NCBI RefSeq assembly: GCF_021398735.1
Contig: NZ_CP090349.1
Coordinates: forward strand, 1,246,501-1,310,500
Source: Methylobacterium oryzae
Lineage (GTDB): Bacteria; Pseudomonadota; Alphaproteobacteria; Rhizobiales; Beijerinckiaceae
Reading direction: 5' to 3'
Length of the DNA stretch: 64,000 nucleotides
Position 1 is the first letter of the stretch; each line of letters opens with the position of its first letter. The notes below the pieces were generated by a model that saw only the letters and a program-made list of their open reading frames with translations, did not search any database and was not told where the DNA came from. Made by a program: the position numbers and the translations under genes. Below, one piece after another: positions 60,893 through 64,000 of the stretch.

Positions 60893-61381
60893 ATGTCGAG
60901 CCCGTCCATGTCGAGCCCGTCCATGTCGACGCACGAGGACCATATCGGCGAGGCGGTGGCCCTCGCCGCCGCCAATGTCGAGGCGGGCGGTGCGCCCTAC
61001 GGCGCGGTCATCGTGCGGGAGGGGACCGTGCTGGTCCGCGCGGCCAACACCGTGCACGCGACCAACGACCCCAGCGCCCATGCCGAGATGGTGGCGCTGC
61101 GCGAGGCCAGCCGCCTCCTCGGCCGCCGCGACCTCGGCGACTGCGTGATGTACGCGAGCGGCCGCCCGTGCCCGATGTGCCACGCCGCGATGCGCCTGGC
61201 CGGCTTCAAGGAGGGCTACTTCGCCTTCTCGGCCGAGGAGGCCGAGACCTACGGCGCCGGCAGCACGTCGATCTACGCCGAGCTCTGCCAGCCCCTCGAC
61301 GCGCAGCCGATGCGCGTCACGCAGCTGCGTCCGCCGGGCGATTCGCCCTACCCAGCGTGGAAGGCGCGCCGCGAGGCCTGA
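60893..61381 (+). CDS. Nucleoside/cytosine-type deaminase
   Basis: A 162-residue zinc deaminase. The catalytic motif HAEMVAL (His and Glu) and the zinc cysteines in GRPCPMCHAAM are in place. The C-terminal YAELCQPLDAQPMRVTQLRP is like guanine or related deaminases (GuaD/TadA type). The first 12 residues, MSSPSMSSPSMS, come from a 15-base repeat (60893-60922) that offers three in-frame ATG codons: 60893, 60908 and 60923. The shortest form, MSTHEDHIGEA, is the one best matched to family length. Confidence 0.88.
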   Translation: MSSPSMSSPSMSTHEDHIGEAVALAAANVEAGGAPYGAVIVREGTVLVRAANTVHATNDPSAHAEMVALREASRLLGRRDLGDCVMYASGRPCPMCHAAMRLAGFKEGYFAFSAEEAETYGAGSTSIYAELCQPLDAQPMRVTQLRPPGDSPYPAWKARREA

Positions 61382-61397
61382 CGCGGCGGCGACGGCC

Positions 61398-61709
61398 TCA
61401 ATGGGTCCAGGGCGCCGTGCGGTTGAACTTGAAATTGTCCGAGTAGGACAGGCCCTTGCGCTGGACGGGCTTGGCCGGCTGCTCGACGCGGTAGGCGATC
61501 CCCTCGCGCTTCGCGTAGGCCACGGCCTCCTCCTCGGTGTCGAATTCCAGGCGCACCTGCTGGAGCATGTCCGAGGACCCGTTCCACCCCATCAGCGGAT
61601 CGATCTCGCGCGGGCTGGTCCGGTCGAACTCCAGGATCCACTGCTTGGTCCGGGCGAGGCCCGACTGCGTGGCGTCCCGAGACGGACGGAAGATGCGGGC
61701 GCTCGGCAT
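61398..61709 (-). CDS. NADH dehydrogenase subunit NDUFS4 homologue (ETC complex I accessory subunit)
   Basis: A 103-residue member of the ETC_C1_NDUFS4 family, a supernumerary complex I subunit of alphaproteobacteria and mitochondria. It shows ARIFRPSRDATQSG, KQWILEFDRTSPREIDPLMGW, RLEFDTEEEAVAYAKREG and a basic end with YSDNFKFNRTAPWTH. Its gene stands alone, far from a nuo operon. A MidA/NDUFAF7-type methyltransferase, also linked to complex I in mitochondria, is at 31835. A tRNA gene lies just upstream. Confidence 0.93.
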   Translation of the reverse strand: MPSARIFRPSRDATQSGLARTKQWILEFDRTSPREIDPLMGWNGSSDMLQQVRLEFDTEEEAVAYAKREGIAYRVEQPAKPVQRKGLSYSDNFKFNRTAPWTH

Positions 61710-61734
61710 CTGACTCGACAAGCTCCTGATCGAA

Positions 61735-61811
<77 letters not shown>

Positions 61812-62169
61812 ACTGCCACACGGCCTCAATGCCGTAGCGGTTCCGCCGTTCCCCCGCAAGGCGCGGCGCGGTGCGCGCCGACGCTTCCGGGATCGGCCCT
61901 TCGCGGCGGCCTGGCCGTCGCGTACCACTTGTCAGACAAATCGGGGCGCGGTAGCGTTCGGGCCGGGACGAGGGCCGAACCGCCCCGCTGTCGAACCGGC
62001 GCCTGCCATCACTGGGGGGTGGAGGATGGTGCGCCCGGATCGCCGTGCCGGGCGCTTCCGGCCCTCGTCGCCGCAGCGTCACCGCGGTGCTGCGCCCGCG
62101 TCCGCGCGGCGGGCCTTGCCGGCCCGCGCCGGAACGGTAACGATCGCCGCGAGTGACAGGGACCTGCCC
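61812..62169. other. Region between tRNA-Pro and the SMP-30 gene
   Basis: These 358 bases contain the probable tRNA promoter near the left end, a symmetric GntR-type site at 61929-61939, and a GC-rich leader up to the SMP-30 start. A frame open from 62026 could extend the SMP-30 protein, but its 48 codons are Arg/Pro/Ala-rich and unlike protein. No separate gene seen. Confidence 0.45.
61929..61939. promoter_or_regulatory. Possible GntR/FCD-family operator TTGTCAGACAA
   Basis: An 11-bp site, TTGT-CAG-ACAA, symmetric except at its centre and of the T-N-GT-N3-AC-N-A type bound by FadR-like GntR regulators that control sugar-acid genes. It is 230 bases before the SMP-30 start at 62170. TCAGACAAAT within it recurs at 22279-22288. 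Confidence 0.4.
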
Positions 62170-63108
62170 GTGTGGACACCGAGCCCGCGCTACCCGGACC
62201 CGGCGGTCGAGATTCTCGACGCCGCCTTCGCCCGCTACCGGGTGTTCAACGCGGCGGTCGAGCGCCTCGCGACCGGCTTCCGCTGGTGCGAGGGGCCGGT
62301 CTGGTTCGGCGACGGACGCTACCTGCTCTGGAGCGACATCCCCAACGACCGCATCCTGCGCTGGGACGAGGAGAGCGGGGCGGTCGGCCTCTACCGGCGG
62401 CCGTCGGGCTTCGCCAACGGCAACACCCGCGACCGGCAGGGGCGGCTCGTCACCTGCGAGCACGGCGGCCGTCGGGTCACCCGGACCGAGCATGACGGCG
62501 CGATCACCGTCCTGGCGGACGCATTCGAGGGCCGCCGGCTCAACTCGCCCAACGACGTGGTGACCGCGGCCGACGGCGCGGTCTGGTTCACCGACCCACC
62601 CTTCGGGATCGGCGGGTTCTACGAAGGCGTGCGCGCCGAGCCCGAACTGCCGCAGAACGTCTACCGGCTCGACCCGGTCACCGGTGCGCTGGAGGCCGTG
62701 GCCACCGACCTCGCCGGCCCCAACGGCCTGTGCTTCTCCCCCGACGGCCGCGTGCTCTACCTCGTGGAATCGCGCGGGCAGCCGACCCGGCGGATCGCCG
62801 CCTACGACGTGGTCGCCGGCCGCACGCTCCGCGACCGGCGGGTCCTGATCGATGCCGGGCCGGGCACGCCGGACGGGCTGCGCTGCGACGTCGACGGCAA
62901 TCTCTGGTGCGGGTGGGGCATGGGCGACGACGCACTGGACGGCGTCATGGTGTTCAACCCCGACGGCCGGCCGATCGGCCGCATCCGGCTGCCGGAGCGC
63001 TGCGCCAACCTCTGCTTCGGCGGCCGGCACCGCAACCGCCTGTTCATGGCGGCGAGCCAGTCGCTCTACGCCGTCCACGTCGACGTCCAGGGCTGCGCCG
63101 GCGGGTGA
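62170..63108 (+). CDS. SMP-30/gluconolactonase-family lactonase, second copy
   Basis: A 312-residue beta-propeller hydrolase; AGGGA lies 8 bases before the GTG start. The ligands are Glu in FRWCEGPVWFGD, Asn in GRRLNSPNDVV, Asn in AGPNGLCFSPD and Asp in TPDGLRCDVDGNLW. It matches the copy at 34798-35700 in motif order, with differences throughout, so the two are old paralogues. It probably opens a sugar lactone. The next gene is a glutathione transferase on the same strand after 115 bases. Confidence 0.88.
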   Translation: MWTPSPRYPDPAVEILDAAFARYRVFNAAVERLATGFRWCEGPVWFGDGRYLLWSDIPNDRILRWDEESGAVGLYRRPSGFANGNTRDRQGRLVTCEHGGRRVTRTEHDGAITVLADAFEGRRLNSPNDVVTAADGAVWFTDPPFGIGGFYEGVRAEPELPQNVYRLDPVTGALEAVATDLAGPNGLCFSPDGRVLYLVESRGQPTRRIAAYDVVAGRTLRDRRVLIDAGPGTPDGLRCDVDGNLWCGWGMGDDALDGVMVFNPDGRPIGRIRLPERCANLCFGGRHRNRLFMAASQSLYAVHVDVQGCAGG

Positions 63109-63223
63109 GGCCCGGATGCCCAGCCCTGCGTGCGCCGCCGGCGTCGTCGCCGGCACCATGCTTGACCGGAGCGGCGCGCCGACCCACTTCCCGTCCGCCG
63201 GGGGCATAGCGGGACACCAGCCG

Positions 63224-63931
63224 ATGATCGAACTCCATTACTGGCCGACGCCGAACGGCCATAAGATCACGATGTTTCTCGAAGAAGCGGGCGTTCCTTA
63301 CCACATTCATCCCGTCAATATTGGCAAGGGTGAGCAGTTCAACCCGGATTTCCTCAAGATCGCGCCCAACAATAGGATGCCGGCGATCGTCGACGACGAG
63401 CCGGCGGGCGGCGGCGCGCCGGTCACGCTGTTCGAGTCGGGGGCGATCCTGCTCTACCTCGCCGAGAAGACCGGGCGCTTCATCCCGGGTGACCCGCGCG
63501 GCCGGGCCGAGGTGCTGCAATGGCTGTTCTGGCAGATGGGCGGCCTCGGCCCGATGCTCGGCCAGAACCACCACTTCTCGCAGTACGCGCCCGAGAAGAT
63601 CGACTACGCGATCAAGCGCTACGTCAACGAGACCAACCGGCTCTACGGCGTCCTCGACCGGCGGCTGGCCGACCGCGCCTTCGTCGCCGGGCCGGACTAC
63701 TCCATCGCCGACATGGCCTGCTATCCCTGGATCGTGCCGTGGGAGAAGCAGGGGCAGAACCTCGACCAGCACCCGAACCTCAAGCGCTGGTTCACGGCGA
63801 TCGCCGAGCGGCCCGCCACCAAGGCGGCCTATGCCCGCGCCCCGGAGGTCAATCCCGATTTCGGCAAGACCATGAGCGAGGATGCCAAGAAGGTGATGTT
63901 CGGCCAGACCGCCGCCAGCACCAAGCGCTGA
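63224..63931 (+). CDS. Glutathione S-transferase-family protein (YfcG/Nu-class-like)
   Basis: A 235-residue GST. The N-terminal thioredoxin-like domain begins IELHYWPTPNGHKITMFLEE; the Thr-Pro-Asn stretch matches the active site of Nu-class YfcG, which works as a disulfide-bond reductase. Further motifs are NNRMPAIVDDEP with the cis-proline and LFESGAILLYLAEKTGRF (glutathione binding). The helical C-terminal domain has WQMGGLGPMLGQNHHF and YSIADMACYPWIVPW. Ribosome site weak. The adjacent gene at 63939 starts 7 bases after its stop. Confidence 0.92.
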   Translation: MIELHYWPTPNGHKITMFLEEAGVPYHIHPVNIGKGEQFNPDFLKIAPNNRMPAIVDDEPAGGGAPVTLFESGAILLYLAEKTGRFIPGDPRGRAEVLQWLFWQMGGLGPMLGQNHHFSQYAPEKIDYAIKRYVNETNRLYGVLDRRLADRAFVAGPDYSIADMACYPWIVPWEKQGQNLDQHPNLKRWFTAIAERPATKAAYARAPEVNPDFGKTMSEDAKKVMFGQTAASTKR

Positions 63932-63938
63932 CCGGATC

Positions 63939-64000
63939 ATGGTCGAGATCCCGCCCGCCCTGCCGCTGCAGGTGATCCACCGCGGCTGGAACACCTTCGG
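63939..64000 (+). CDS. Start of a further gene, cut by the window edge
   Basis: An ATG 7 bases after the glutathione transferase stop opens a frame that stays open to the end: 20 codons, reading VEIPPALPLQVIHRGWNTF. The close spacing suggests an operon with the transferase gene. Too little is visible to name it. Confidence 0.5.
   Translation, partial: MVEIPPALPLQVIHRGWNTF

Noticed and set aside
60893..60922. Repeat at the deaminase start as a mobile or CRISPR-like element
   Set aside because: Only two 15-base units, in frame with the gene; simple tandem duplication explains it.

Overview
The window is one continuous, very GC-rich stretch of a bacterial chromosome. The organism is almost certainly an alphaproteobacterium of the Hyphomicrobiales, most likely Methylobacterium or a close relative. 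The reasons are the hopanoid cluster hpnA-hpnC-hpnD-hpnE-shc-hpnG, a tolC-popZ-valS neighbourhood, the rpsF-rpsR-DUF2232-rplI order, uvrC-pgsA-moaD, flagellar regulators FlaF and FlbT, an alphaproteobacterial-type GshA and the porin-like Omp. The genus is my inference from family resemblance. There is no prophage, insertion sequence, CRISPR array or plasmid backbone; this looks like core and near-core chromosome with many small lineage-specific exported proteins.

Layout. 1-6.4 kb: the end of an L,D-transpeptidase, a Tat-exported three-domain phosphoesterase, a DJ-1/PfpI protein, a cold-shock protein, an inositol-phosphatase-family protein and several small unknowns. 6.4-12 kb: ubiA, rsmE, gshA, a TusA-like protein and a Nudix hydrolase. 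12-17.6 kb: a minus-strand polysaccharide locus with a chain-length/export protein, a WecG-type transferase and two GT-B glycosyltransferases. 17.7-20.3 kb: selD, a CcdA-like membrane protein and a small phosphoesterase. 20.4-23.4 kb: small exported or membrane proteins, convergent flaF and flbT, and an SDR dehydrogenase. 23.6-27.5 kb: moaD, pgsA, uvrC and a CheZ-type phosphatase. 27.7-31.8 kb: a second L,D-transpeptidase, a DUF2076 protein, an outer-membrane barrel and pgeF. 31.8-36.2 kb: a MidA-like methyltransferase with lgt, then a VOC/SMP-30/cupin operon.

36.4-41 kb holds dnaB and the ribosomal operon rpsF-rpsR-DUF2232-rplI. 41.2-48.3 kb is the hopanoid operon on the plus strand, with stop/start overlaps between successive genes. 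It covers squalene synthesis from farnesyl diphosphate through presqualene diphosphate and hydroxysqualene (HpnD, HpnC, HpnE), cyclisation to hopene (Shc), and side-chain processing (HpnG, with HpnA as a sugar epimerase-like partner). hpnH, whose product makes the substrate of HpnG, is not here. 48.4-56 kb: a DegP-type protease, valS, popZ and a TolC-family protein. 56.2-64 kb: a collagen-like exported protein, a GGDEF-EAL protein, a spore-photoproduct-lyase-like radical SAM protein, a deaminase, an NDUFS4-like complex I subunit, tRNA-Pro(TGG), a second SMP-30 lactonase, a glutathione transferase and the start of one more gene.

Envelope functions dominate: hopanoids, lipoprotein maturation (Lgt), phosphatidylglycerol phosphate synthesis (PgsA), peptidoglycan cross-linking and editing, exopolysaccharide, TolC and DegP. 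I saw no clearly new multi-gene system. The best leads are single items: a low-complexity insertion in TolC, a collagen-like secreted protein, a photolyase-like radical SAM gene in a lineage without spores, a palindromic repeat after dnaB, a 35-base near-perfect palindrome between rpsF and hpnA, and a short motif shared by the control regions of a dehydrogenase and a lactonase gene.
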